In this document: positions 46,031-54,371 of the stretch, piece by piece
How the letters are laid out: each line of letters begins with the position of its first letter
Numbering within the stretch: the first letter of the stretch is position 1
Notes under the pieces: model-generated
The model's input: the letters and a program-made list of their open reading frames with translations, nothing else
The model's database searches: none
Told to the model about the DNA's origin: nothing
Translations under genes and position numbers: made by a program
From: Amoebidium appalachense
Lineage: Eukaryota; Ichthyosporea
Assembly (NCBI GenBank): GCA_963693365.1
Contig: CAVNZM010000010.1
Location: 7,378,001-7,442,000, forward strand
DNA: 64,000 nt
Direction: 5' to 3'

Positions 46031-47136
46031 TACGATCGCCCCCCAAGGGGGATTCCGCGGCGCCAATGGAAGAAAATTCGCGCCATTTTCCGGTTTGCCC
46101 AATGAAAAGGCATCACCAAGACCTCCTAGATCACGGCCCTCGGAAAAGTGTGTAAACCCCCCCTCTGGAAAACCGCAGGGTGTAAATGTAAGGGTGTTAC
46201 TAAAAATAGAAAGATAAAAATAGTCGAGACGGCCGTCACGGGCCGTGCATGCTGTGTTCCAGATGGCTGTGGATCAAGCACTAAAGCTGGCGGTCCAGCT
46301 CAGCAGCTGGCCCCAGCTGTTCAAACCCAGGTTGAAACCCTGCAACCCACGCAAGCACTACTGTAATATATGTACTGGCACTGTTACAGGCACAACTTGA
46401 ACGTCCACCGTCAGGCTACTAGTGATACGTTGGTTTCTGGTTTCTAACTAACAGCCCATACGCTTATGTGTACAAGTAGGTCTGTGCGACCCGCTGCGCG
46501 GGCGCCAACTGAAGCTGCGGTCTATTGCATTTCAGTCACGCGTAGATCTGGGAAAAGAAGCTGCAAACTGGGGGTCTGACAGCTTGTGTCTGAAATCTAG
46601 ACTCTAGAAACTCTCTCGGGTGGGTCTGGTACCGGTGCACGTGGAAGGTGACGGTACGGATGGTAGAAAAGAAGTTGGGGTCTGCCAGCTGGTGTCTGAA
46701 TCCTAGACTCTGAAAACTCTCTTTCCTTTCAAGTTCTCTTTTTTGGCCGGTTCAAACCCGCGCATGGCGGCTTCCGCCAGCGTTTAATTTATATGAATAT
46801 CCCTACGGGTGTCTGCTACACTGGCTGGCAATGTGAGCACTTCAGACTTTTTGTTGACTTCTGTTGGTCGTCACATTGAGTATTTATATGATTTTCACAC
46901 AGTGTTCAGCCTGGGTATCTCAGTGTAGTATGCACTTGTTACTGGATAACTCGTGAAGTTTTTATTGTCTTCTCAATGCCGTGGATACTTGCATATCTTT
47001 CCGTCGAATAAATCCAGTCAAAAGAAAAAAAATTTCATGTATATGGTGCTTACTTTGAAATCAAAAGAAAAACATAAACGGGGTCAAGGGGGTCCACATT
47101 CACAACCCGGGATCAAGGGGGTGCACAAAAATGCAT
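46031..47136. other. Spacer without gene; one diverged duplication
   Basis: A roughly 60-bp block is duplicated in diverged form at about 46,552-46,616 and 46,668-46,725 (GAAAAGAAG...GGGGTCTG...TAGACTCT). CGATCGCCCCCCAAGGGGG near 46,034 resembles the GC-rich end near 22,487. No coding region is supported. Confidence 0.55.
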
Positions 47137-47302
47137 TACTTCGCTTGATTCATCAAGCTCTATTTAGAGATGTATTTAGGCCAACTGATTGGTTGGAATA
47201 GGGTTCCAACAATCAGTGGCCACTAGGGAGCCGACTATGGTATATAGGCGGCGACTCGTTCTACTCGTCTTAGCTTTGTTTCCCCGTCGGCCCCTACTTA
47301 GC
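47137..47302 (+). repeat. 5' terminal repeat of RT-only element B
   Basis: TACTTCGC (47,137-47,144), dyad GCTTGATTCATCAAGC, CTATTTAGAG, imperfect hairpin (47,181-47,219), TATA box (47,241-47,246), then stem GTCGGCCC/GGGCCGAC whose loop holds TACTTAGC (47,295-47,302). Confidence 0.78.
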
Positions 47303-47615
47303 TGTATAGGGCCGACAGACGGCAGGAGGCACGGCTTAGCTCGGTAGGGCGGCGTGGCGCCCGGGTAGCAGTTGTGGAGCGTAATTAGCAGTGGTGGGTA
47401 AATCTAAATAGATAGCTATTTGAGTAGGGGTGAGCTGCACCCACGGCCTGAGGGCAACTGGGCTGCGGTCCTTTCTAGTTAGGTTCTACGAGCGCGCGTA
47501 GTGTAACAGTTGTAGATAAACTGTTTGCGAGCGCGCGTAGTGCTGCAGACAGGTGTAGTGTCTCAATTTCTTCGAAGGCAGGATGGGAGATGCAAGTGAT
47601 GCATCCTAACTGCCA

Positions 47616-49076
47616 TTGTATCAGAGAGTTCGTGCCTGTGTAGATGAGTGGGAGCGTGGGGGTGCGTCAAAAGAAGTTTTGTTCTGGATTAAGTACCGCA
47701 TCACACCAGAATGGAAGAGTGCGCGTCCTGCCCCTTTTGATGCAGGTGGCTATCTGGATATCGGCGAGGTTTCAGAGGCAGAAGCGGCAGTGGAACTTGA
47801 ACGGTTAGTGAGTAAGGGGGCCCTCGAGACAGTGCCTGAAAGCGCAAAATGGTGTGTTTCGAAGTCTTTTGGGCTGCGGAAGCCCAACGGAAACGTCCGG
47901 CTCATTATTGATATGCGTCCTGTGAATGAATACGCCGTCGCACGTGGTATCAAGTACGAAACCCTCAGCGATTTGCGGGCGCTCGCGCAGCCGCCGGGTG
48001 ACCACGCTTTCAGTTTCGACCTCAAAGACGGATATTTTGCACTAGCCATTCAACCCCGGTTCCGCAAGTATTTCCAAATTCGTGTGGGGGGACAACTCTT
48101 CCAGTACACGGTGCTTCCCTTCGGTTACTCCCTCAGTCCCTACTTTTTCATGCGCCTTATGCGCGAGTTCGCGCGTCGGTTACGTGCACGCGGCATCCGT
48201 TCGTTGGTTTTCCTCGATGACTGGGCCATCTTCGAACAGGCGGCACGGGCACTCGACACACGCGGGGTGGTGGAGCAGGAATTGAAAGTCACCGGCCTTA
48301 CGAAGCATCCGAATAAGGCTCATTGGGACCCAGTGAGTGCCCTCGACCATTTAGGCATCCACATAAATTTGGAGGAAGGGTATTTGTCTCCCACATTGGG
48401 GTCTTTGGAAAAATTATCGGGGGAAACACGTTCTTTAATGGCTAAGGCGCGCAAAGGACGGCGGTGGGTGGAAAAGAAGCAGGTGGCTAGATGGCTAGGG
48501 TTGGTTGTTAGTTTGCGTGCGGCGGTGCCTCGTGTACTCACGGTTGTCCGGCCGGTGTATGGTGCTCTACGCGGCAGGAACTGGTGTAGCTTTGTGCGGT
48601 TAACGGGTCGGCAGCTACGCATTATCGGTAAAACCATGGGTATAATAGGTCGGCTTCCCCGCACGGAAATCTGGCCTGAGCCTATCACGGCCACTCTCAT
48701 CACAGATGCTGCCACCTCACACGGGTGGGGGGCAGTACTACAGTTGGGCCTACCAACTTCCCCGCAGGTTGTGGAGGCTTTCGGTCGTTGGGCGGAGAGC
48801 GATGCACCGCGGGCGGCTGCAGTGGCGGAATGCGAGGGCCTACTCGAGGCCTACCGCAGGCCCGAAATGCAGGCCCTAATCCAACGTCAGCGCGTACGCT
48901 GGCAGTCAGACGCCCAGGCCGCGTTGGGCGCGGTGCGCAAAAAGGGCAGCAGCAGCCCCGCCATGCAGCGAGTGCTATGGCAACTGCTGCAGTTGTGTTT
49001 GGAAAAGGGGCTCCCCTGGCCCCAAGAGCTGTCATACATTCCGGGCGAAGTGAACGACCGTGCGGATTGGTTGTAG
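47616..49076 (+). CDS. DIRS-type reverse transcriptase/RNase H
   Basis: Copies the element RNA into DNA. 486 aa are open; the ATG at 47,644, used by element A, is out of frame here, so an indel near 47,660 is likely. RT blocks: FDAGGYLDIGEVSEAEAAVE, NVRLIIDMRPVNEY, FSFDLKDGYFALAIQPRF, VLPFGYSLSPYFF and SLVFLDDWAIF with the LDD active site of DIRS RTs. RNase H: ATLITDAATSHGWGAVLQ, then VVEAFGRWAESDAP and ELSYIPGEVNDRADWL. A TAG at 49,074-49,076 stands where element A has a Ser codon; the frame is open beyond it to 49,511. Confidence 0.85.
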   Translation: MYQRVRACVDEWERGGASKEVLFWIKYRITPEWKSARPAPFDAGGYLDIGEVSEAEAAVELERLVSKGALETVPESAKWCVSKSFGLRKPNGNVRLIIDMRPVNEYAVARGIKYETLSDLRALAQPPGDHAFSFDLKDGYFALAIQPRFRKYFQIRVGGQLFQYTVLPFGYSLSPYFFMRLMREFARRLRARGIRSLVFLDDWAIFEQAARALDTRGVVEQELKVTGLTKHPNKAHWDPVSALDHLGIHINLEEGYLSPTLGSLEKLSGETRSLMAKARKGRRWVEKKQVARWLGLVVSLRAAVPRVLTVVRPVYGALRGRNWCSFVRLTGRQLRIIGKTMGIIGRLPRTEIWPEPITATLITDAATSHGWGAVLQLGLPTSPQVVEAFGRWAESDAPRAAAVAECEGLLEAYRRPEMQALIQRQRVRWQSDAQAALGAVRKKGSSSPAMQRVLWQLLQLCLEKGLPWPQELSYIPGEVNDRADWL

Positions 49077-49511
49077 CGGATTGATCCCCGCCACGAGTGG
49101 TCGGTTACCCCTGCGGGGGTCGAGCGTATCGAGCAGACACTCGGATTGCACACGGCGGTGGATCGGTTTGCTACACCCGTGACAGCAGTCAAACCCACGT
49201 TTCACACATGGACCGTGGTGGTCCCCGTGAACGGTGGGCACGACGGGCTTGCCGCCGCATGGCAGGCCCCCAGCTGGTGGGCGCCACCGTTTCCGTTGAT
49301 CAAGCGGACAGTGGCGAAGATTCAGCGGGAATGTGCGCAGGGAATATTAGTGGTCCCGGTGTGGGACACCGCTTTATGGTGGCCGGTGGTGCAAGGGATG
49401 GCACAGGCCCACACGGACCTAGCCCCCGAAGAAGTGGTGTTTCCGGTCGGTGTCCGGTCTTGGCGAATGCGTGCCTTCCTATTGGACGGCAGCACCCGCC
49501 CCCCTTCATGA
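49077..49511 (+). pseudogene. C-terminal domain of the RT polyprotein after an in-frame TAG
   Basis: Same frame as 47,616-49,076. RIDPRHEWSVTP, TAVDRFATPVTAVKPTFHTW, APSWWAPPFPLIKRTVAKI and ILVVPVWDTALWWPVVQG are the post-RNase H domain found in YR retroelements (related to the DAM-like methyltransferase region). Only the single TAG separates it from RT. Confidence 0.75.
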
Positions 49512-49619
49512 TTGGATGAAAATCACTCGCCGCGCCGCTCCTGCCATCCAGCTTTGTGTATTATTTCTGTAAAATAAGAATGTGGTCGCAGATAGCAACA
49601 ACATATCACAGCGAAAAAA

Positions 49620-49830
49620 GATGCGAATCTGTGTCCCGATTAGACCCTGATCACCATATGAGAATCGGGGCAAAATCGGGAAACCCGGTTCGTAATTAGC
49701 GACGTGATCGGGATGAAATTAGCCTGATTACACCCCGATTTTTTGATACCGATCACACCCTGATTCGCAAAAAAAATCCCGATCACGCCCGTGACCGGGA
49801 CACCCCGATTCCTTCCCGACCTGCCCTTAC
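49620..49830 (+). repeat. CCCGAT/ATCGGG-rich short interspersed array
   Basis: About ten irregularly spaced CCGAT, CTGAT or ATCGG words in 200 bp (for example CACCCCGATTTTTTG and ACCGATCACACCCTGATTCG), in both orientations. It is neither coding nor a simple repeat. Confidence 0.55.
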
Positions 49831-50784
49831 CTACTTCCTGCCCTTTCGATACTGGAACTTAACCCAAAGTTAAGTACAAAAGAAGGCAACTGCAAGAAAG
49901 CTGAAGTAAACCGTGACTAGCTCGCGCCTTTACTTTGTTACTCGTACCACACACAGTGTGGTGTCAAGTCATGTTCTTCGTCATCACACACAGTGTGATG
50001 CAAGGTGTGATGCCTGGAGCCTGGAACAGCCCAACAACGGCTATTCAGCTGGGTAGAAAGCACTCACAATATACTATATAAAAGCAGACAGAAGGGTTTG
50101 GCACACAGAACCCTAGTATGAGCAACACCAGGTTGCAAGCATGAAGAGGCTATAGCTATGTAGTCGTGGGGAGCCATAGAAGTATATAGCTAGGTTAGCA
50201 AACCGTTCACCTGCACACCTATGTGCACGTGTGTTAACCCTTATTCTAACGCAGATAATGGGCTGTGTTTCGACTCTTTAATTTGAGTACCAGTAGGTGT
50301 GGAACCGGATACAGTCAACTACACAACATCCATCTTACCCCTATATTTTACCATGCTGATGCCTTGGCTTACCTGTTAGAGCCGCTCACAAAACCCGAAC
50401 TTGGCAAAGTCACAGTAGCAGGTTCAAGGACCTGCGATGGGGAAGAGACTTTTAGAACCTAGGGGTACGGTGTTATATAAGGCCAAAAAGGAGGCAAGTT
50501 ACACAACGTGGCCTTCTCTGTCATACTGATGCAGCATAGATAGATTGCAAGAAGAATAAACTAATAACAGAGCAACAAAGGCTCGAGGATATACAGATGC
50601 CTATGCACGGCTGGACGTGGACGCCCAAGTTCGACCAGGGCAAGCACAGAAGCGCTTACAAGTTTTAAGTTGTATCCTTCTTGCCGTGTTACCTCACGAG
50701 ACAAAAAGCCTAGTATGTAAGTCAGAGGGTTCTTGAAGATGAGGTTATTAAAAAAAAACTCACCTTGCCTGTGGCATTCCGGAA
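49831..50784. other. Spacer without confident gene
   Basis: Unique sequence with a few short open frames of weak coding character. It ends where the 5'-truncated copia copy 2 begins. Confidence 0.5.
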
Positions 50785-51079
50785 ATTCCAATTCCGATGA
50801 CGATGAAATTCCGTCGGTGATTATCCGTCGTTCCCCCCGTCGTGTACCTGCCCCCGTGGCTCCCCCCCCCCCCCCCCCCCCCACCGGCCAGCAACCCCTG
50901 CTGCCGGCCCCTGCCGTCAATGACCACGTACCTGGTCATCTCACCCCGGTTCGTCCTGGGTCTCCGGAGTTCCACTCGGCCCCGTCCAGCCCCGTGTTAT
51001 CCAACTCCCCCCTCAACACGGCACCCATCCCTGGCTTCCAGGCCCCCATCCCCGACCACCGAGTGTCTGTCCCAGACAC
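50785..51079 (+). pseudogene. Copia copy 2, internal Pol fragment
   Basis: Reads the Pro-rich linker between integrase and RT (DDDEIPSVIIRRSP, TGQQPLLPAPAV, LTPVRPGSPEFHSA, NTAPIPGFQAPIPD), closely related to the same linker in copia copy 1 at about 54,640-54,930. It is 5'-truncated near 50,785 and interrupted at 51,080 by copia copy 1. It continues at 57,554-57,598 and 61,196-62,793. Confidence 0.8.
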
Positions 51080-51787
51080 TGTTATTTTGTGTGGGTAAAC
51101 GGAGAAGCAGAGAGCACAGATGGGTGTTATGTAAAACACAACACAAAGACACACGGGAAAAACACAACCGGAGAGGAGGAACGATTTCTGGAACCATAGG
51201 AAGTGAATACGACTGCTTGTGATTTATTTCAAGATGAGGTCCCTTTTATACTTGGGAATGTGAAATGATAAACCAATCAAAAGAATGAAAACTATGAGTG
51301 TAAAATATATCGAATAAAATGTCTGTCGACATTTAGAATATAAAACTCAATCCTCTAATGAAAGAAACTTCTAATAAAAGCATGGAAACATTTAATAAAA
51401 TGAAACCACTTATGTAACTATTAATTCATAACATATATTTATACATGTTCTTATCATAACACGTCTAAATATAATTATTCCTAATAGTTGAAGAACATAG
51501 CACAATGCTACGTCGTGGGAAAGAAATGAGAAAGGAATGTAAGTTACTATATTTGGGAAAATACAAACGAGATATGATTGGATGACATATATAGATTTTG
51601 ACGCAAACGACAATACGTGTGCGCGAGCTAAGTATGTCGATACGTACACAGATCTAAGATGTCGTGTACACGGAAACGGAAAAGAAAGAAAGAAATGAAG
51701 AAAGGAAAAGGAAACAAACTACAACAACTAATAAATAAATACCAAACTCAACTTCTAAGTCTTGCTGAGAATTAAGTGAAGATGACA
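51080..51787 (-). repeat. Copia copy 1 3' LTR
   Basis: 708 bp, TGTTATTTTG at the left and AAGATGACA at the right on the plus strand (TG...CA). The first 140 bp equal 57,414-57,553. The neighbouring TCCCCACTCAAGG is the complement of the polypurine tract. Confidence 0.8.
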
Positions 51788-52162
51788 TCCCCACTCAAGG
51801 GTTGGAAGTTGGGTTCTCGTGAAGTTTGTTGATGTGACTGTTGATGTTAAGACTTTCACACATGTAGAAGTAGGTGCCGTGAAGTCACAGTCAAGTTTCC
51901 CCACTCGAGAAGACAATGGAGAAGACTTGAAGGTGCAAGCCGGGGAAGAAAACCAAAACGGAAGAAGCACACAACGACGGTTGCCTCTGAAGACTCGGAA
52001 GATGACGGTAGCCAATGACGTGATTTTTGGATTTTGTCCTGGTGCAGAGACTAGCGATCTTGCTAGCCTTGAGATCACAACCTAACCACTGCCGATGGTT
52101 GTGATGACGCCAGTAAAGGCGTGCTGGCTTTTACCCCAGCGAGAAGAGGATGAGAAAAAGAT

Positions 52163-52234
52163 GATCCCGACGGGATTTGAACCCGCGACCCCTCTATCTC
52201 CGGTCGAGTGCTCTACCAACTGAGCTACGAGATC
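52163..52234 (-). tRNA. tRNA-like gene in TRIM LTR (copy 1, sense 3' LTR)
   Basis: 72-nt cloverleaf: acceptor GATCTCG/CGGGATC, A box TAGCTCAGTTGG, B box GGTTCAAATCC and a T5 terminator (plus-strand AAAAA at 52,155-52,159) 3 nt downstream. The anticodon loop is CCGGAGA, so position 33 is C, not T, and the formal anticodon is GGA (Ser). There is no long variable arm and the anticodon stem has one G-A mismatch. It is therefore more likely a tRNA-like transcript than a decoding tRNA. Confidence 0.75.
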
Positions 52235-52532
52235 GGTTAAGATCTCGCAGGCCACCAGCCGATCATGATCTGATTCATGCGATCGGACTGGATAACGATA
52301 CCATCTTCCAACATCCCCACTCAGGACGAATCGCAGAATCAGGTTAGGGTGGACTGCCCCCTCAGTCCCCACTGAACCTCTGTTCATGCTACCATTTTGG
52401 ATTTTGTCCTGGTGCAGAGACTAGCGATCTTGCTAGCCTTGAGATCACAACCTAACCACTGCCGATGGTTGTGATGACGCCAGTAAAGGCGTGCTGGCTT
52501 TTACCCCAGCGAGAAGAGGATGAGAAAAAGAT

Positions 52533-52604
52533 GATCCCGACGGGATTTGAACCCGCGACCCCTCTATCTCCGGTCGAGTGCTCTACCAACTGAGCTACGA
52601 GATC
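52533..52604 (-). tRNA. tRNA-like gene in TRIM LTR (copy 2, sense 5' LTR)
   Basis: By eye the same sequence as 52,163-52,234, at an offset of 370 bp, with the same A box, B box and T5 terminator (52,525-52,529). Confidence 0.75.
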
Positions 52605-52754
52605 GGTTAAGATCTCGCAGGCCACCAGCCGATCATGATCTGATTCATGCGATCGGACTGGATAACGATACCATCTTCCAACAGTGATATATAAATATAT
52701 ATAGAAGAAACAACTAGTGTATGTGTGACGTGTTGGTGGCTAATGATAAATACA

Positions 52755-52932
52755 TTATATATATGGTGGTATATAAATAAACGACGGATGGTGGAGAAGA
52801 AATCCCCACTGAAGATGCACACACTGAAGATCGATGAAGACAGCAGTAGACTTTCGTTGGGAGGTGTCTCTACACGGTGATGTGTAGACCACTGGCCAGG
52901 GCCCCAACCTACTTGAAGACCACTGTAGATGA

Positions 52933-52982
<50 letters not shown>

Positions 52983-54371
52983 CTCAGTCACGAAGACTGA
53001 GTGAATCACGTGGGAGGGCCCGGGCAGGGGCTTGGTGAAGATGTCAGCCACGTTGTCTTTGCTGGACACGTAGGTGACGACCACATCCCCACTCTTGATG
53101 TAGTCCTTCGTGTTGTGGTAACGGACTGCAATGTGTTTGGTCCGGTGCTTGATGCTGTTGGTGTGCAGGAGGGCAATGGTGGACTGGTTGTCACAGTAGA
53201 CGGGGGAGGGGTCGGTCATCGGGTAGCCGAGTTCACGGAGGAGATCACGGTGCCAGATGACGTTTTGAACAGCAGCATTGATGGCCAGAAGCTCAGCCTC
53301 GGTGGTGGATGTTGCCGTGATGGACTGCAGCTTCGAATACCATGTGATGGGTATGCCCTTGAAGAAGATGACGTATCCGGTGGTTGAACGACGGGTGTTG
53401 GGGCAGTTGGCAAAGTCAGCATCAGAATAACACTCCAGCAAGGGGGTGTTGTCGTCGGAAGCAGACTTGTCGTAGTGAAGGCCGAGGTTGGAAGTGCCGA
53501 TGAGGTACCGAACTACACGGAGTAGACATTCCCATGCAAGTTTGGTGGGGTTGGCACTGAATCTACCGAGGTAGCCGATGGCAAAGGAGATGTCGGGCCG
53601 GGAACAACGAGCAACCCACAAAAGACGGCCGAGTAGTTCACGGTAGGGAACCTTGATGGGTGGTGAGTCGTTCTCGTTGATGGTGATGACGGTGCCGACG
53701 GGAATGGGAGTAGCCTTGGGGTGAGCATCGTTGAGGTTGAAGTCTCTGACGATGTCGTTGATGTAGGATTGCTGAAGCAGCTTGAGGTGACCGGGGGTGT
53801 GGATGAGCTGGGTGCCAAGGAAGATGTCGGGAAGGTCAACCTTGCAGAGAGCTGACTTCATGATGTGGTCTACTAGATCCTTGGTGTGGGAGGAGTTGGC
53901 CGTGCAGATGATGATGACGTCGTCCACATAGTTGCCAGTGAGGATGATGTCACCGTTGGGGAAGGTCTTGATGTAGACACATGGATCTGAACGGAGACGT
54001 TCGAGACCGTGAGCAAGGAGGACCTTGTCGAAGTACTCATACCAGGCCAGTGATGCTTGCTTGAGCCCGTAGAGTGCCTTCTTAAGTTTCCAGACCTTGT
54101 GTTCGTTGCCGGGGGTGATGAAGCCAGGTGGTGGCTCAATGTAGATGTCTTCTTGAAGAGGACTGTTGAGGAAGGCAGTTGAGACGTCGAGTTGATGAAT
54201 CTCATGGTTGCCGTCCACACCGATGGCAAGGAGGGCACGGACGGAGGAGGACATCACCACGGGGGAAGAGGTGTCACCGTAGTCAACACCGTAGACTTGA
54301 GTGAAGCCCTTTGCAACACCACGAGCTTTGATCTTGGTGTCACCGGCTGAGTTGAGGACTTTCTCAGTCAC
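52755..54371 (-). CDS. Copia copy 1 RT/RNase H part of Pol
   Basis: Copies element RNA. Motifs: KIKARGVAKGFTQVYGVDY, QLDVSTAFLNSPLQEDIY, GNYVDDVIIICT with the YVDD active site, PYRELLGRLLWVARCSRPDI, ECYSDADFANCPNTRRSTTG, then the RNase H end with YCDNQSTIALLH, HIAVRYHNTKDYI and VADIFTKPL. The frame differs from Gag-PR-IN by one base; the change lies in a run of seven C near 54,406-54,412. The C-terminal Pro run is only poly-C (about 42 nt, 52,937-52,978) read through; the true end lies near 52,980. Confidence 0.88.
52937..52978. repeat. 42-nt poly-G run after copia pol
   Basis: Lies exactly where the pol stop codon is expected. Copia copy 2 has a normal TGA at the equivalent place. Confidence 0.9.

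Larger units (their letters stand above)
47137..49608 (+). mobile_element. RT-only DIRS-like element B
   Basis: Layout as in element A: terminal repeat (47,137-47,302), leader to about 47,640, RT/RNase H region (to 49,511), then a short 3' stretch ending GTCGCAGATAGCAACAACATATC (about 49,586-49,608), where it is truncated. Gag and YR are absent. Leader and 3' stretch match element A closely. Confidence 0.75.
52025..52683 (-). mobile_element. Miniature LTR retrotransposon (TRIM) with a tRNA-like gene in each LTR
   Basis: Two 289-bp LTRs (52,025-52,313 and 52,395-52,683) that look identical by eye flank an internal region of only 81 bp. A 5-bp target duplication GTGAT lies at 52,020-52,024 and 52,684-52,688. 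In sense the LTR starts TGTTGGAAGATGG. The internal region starts TGGTAGCATG (a primer-binding site; the first eight bases equal the complement of the initiator tRNA-Met 3' end) and ends CTGAGTGGGGA (polypurine tract). It codes for nothing and sits in the 3' UTR of copia copy 1, in the same orientation. Confidence 0.88.

Noticed and set aside
50561-50920. Minus-strand frame upstream of copia copy 2
   Set aside because: It overlaps the copia linker in antisense and has no recognised domain.
52163-52604. Two ordinary decoding tRNA genes
   Set aside because: The anticodon loop lacks T33, the stem has a G-A mismatch and the copies lie inside LTRs; kept as tRNA-like genes instead.
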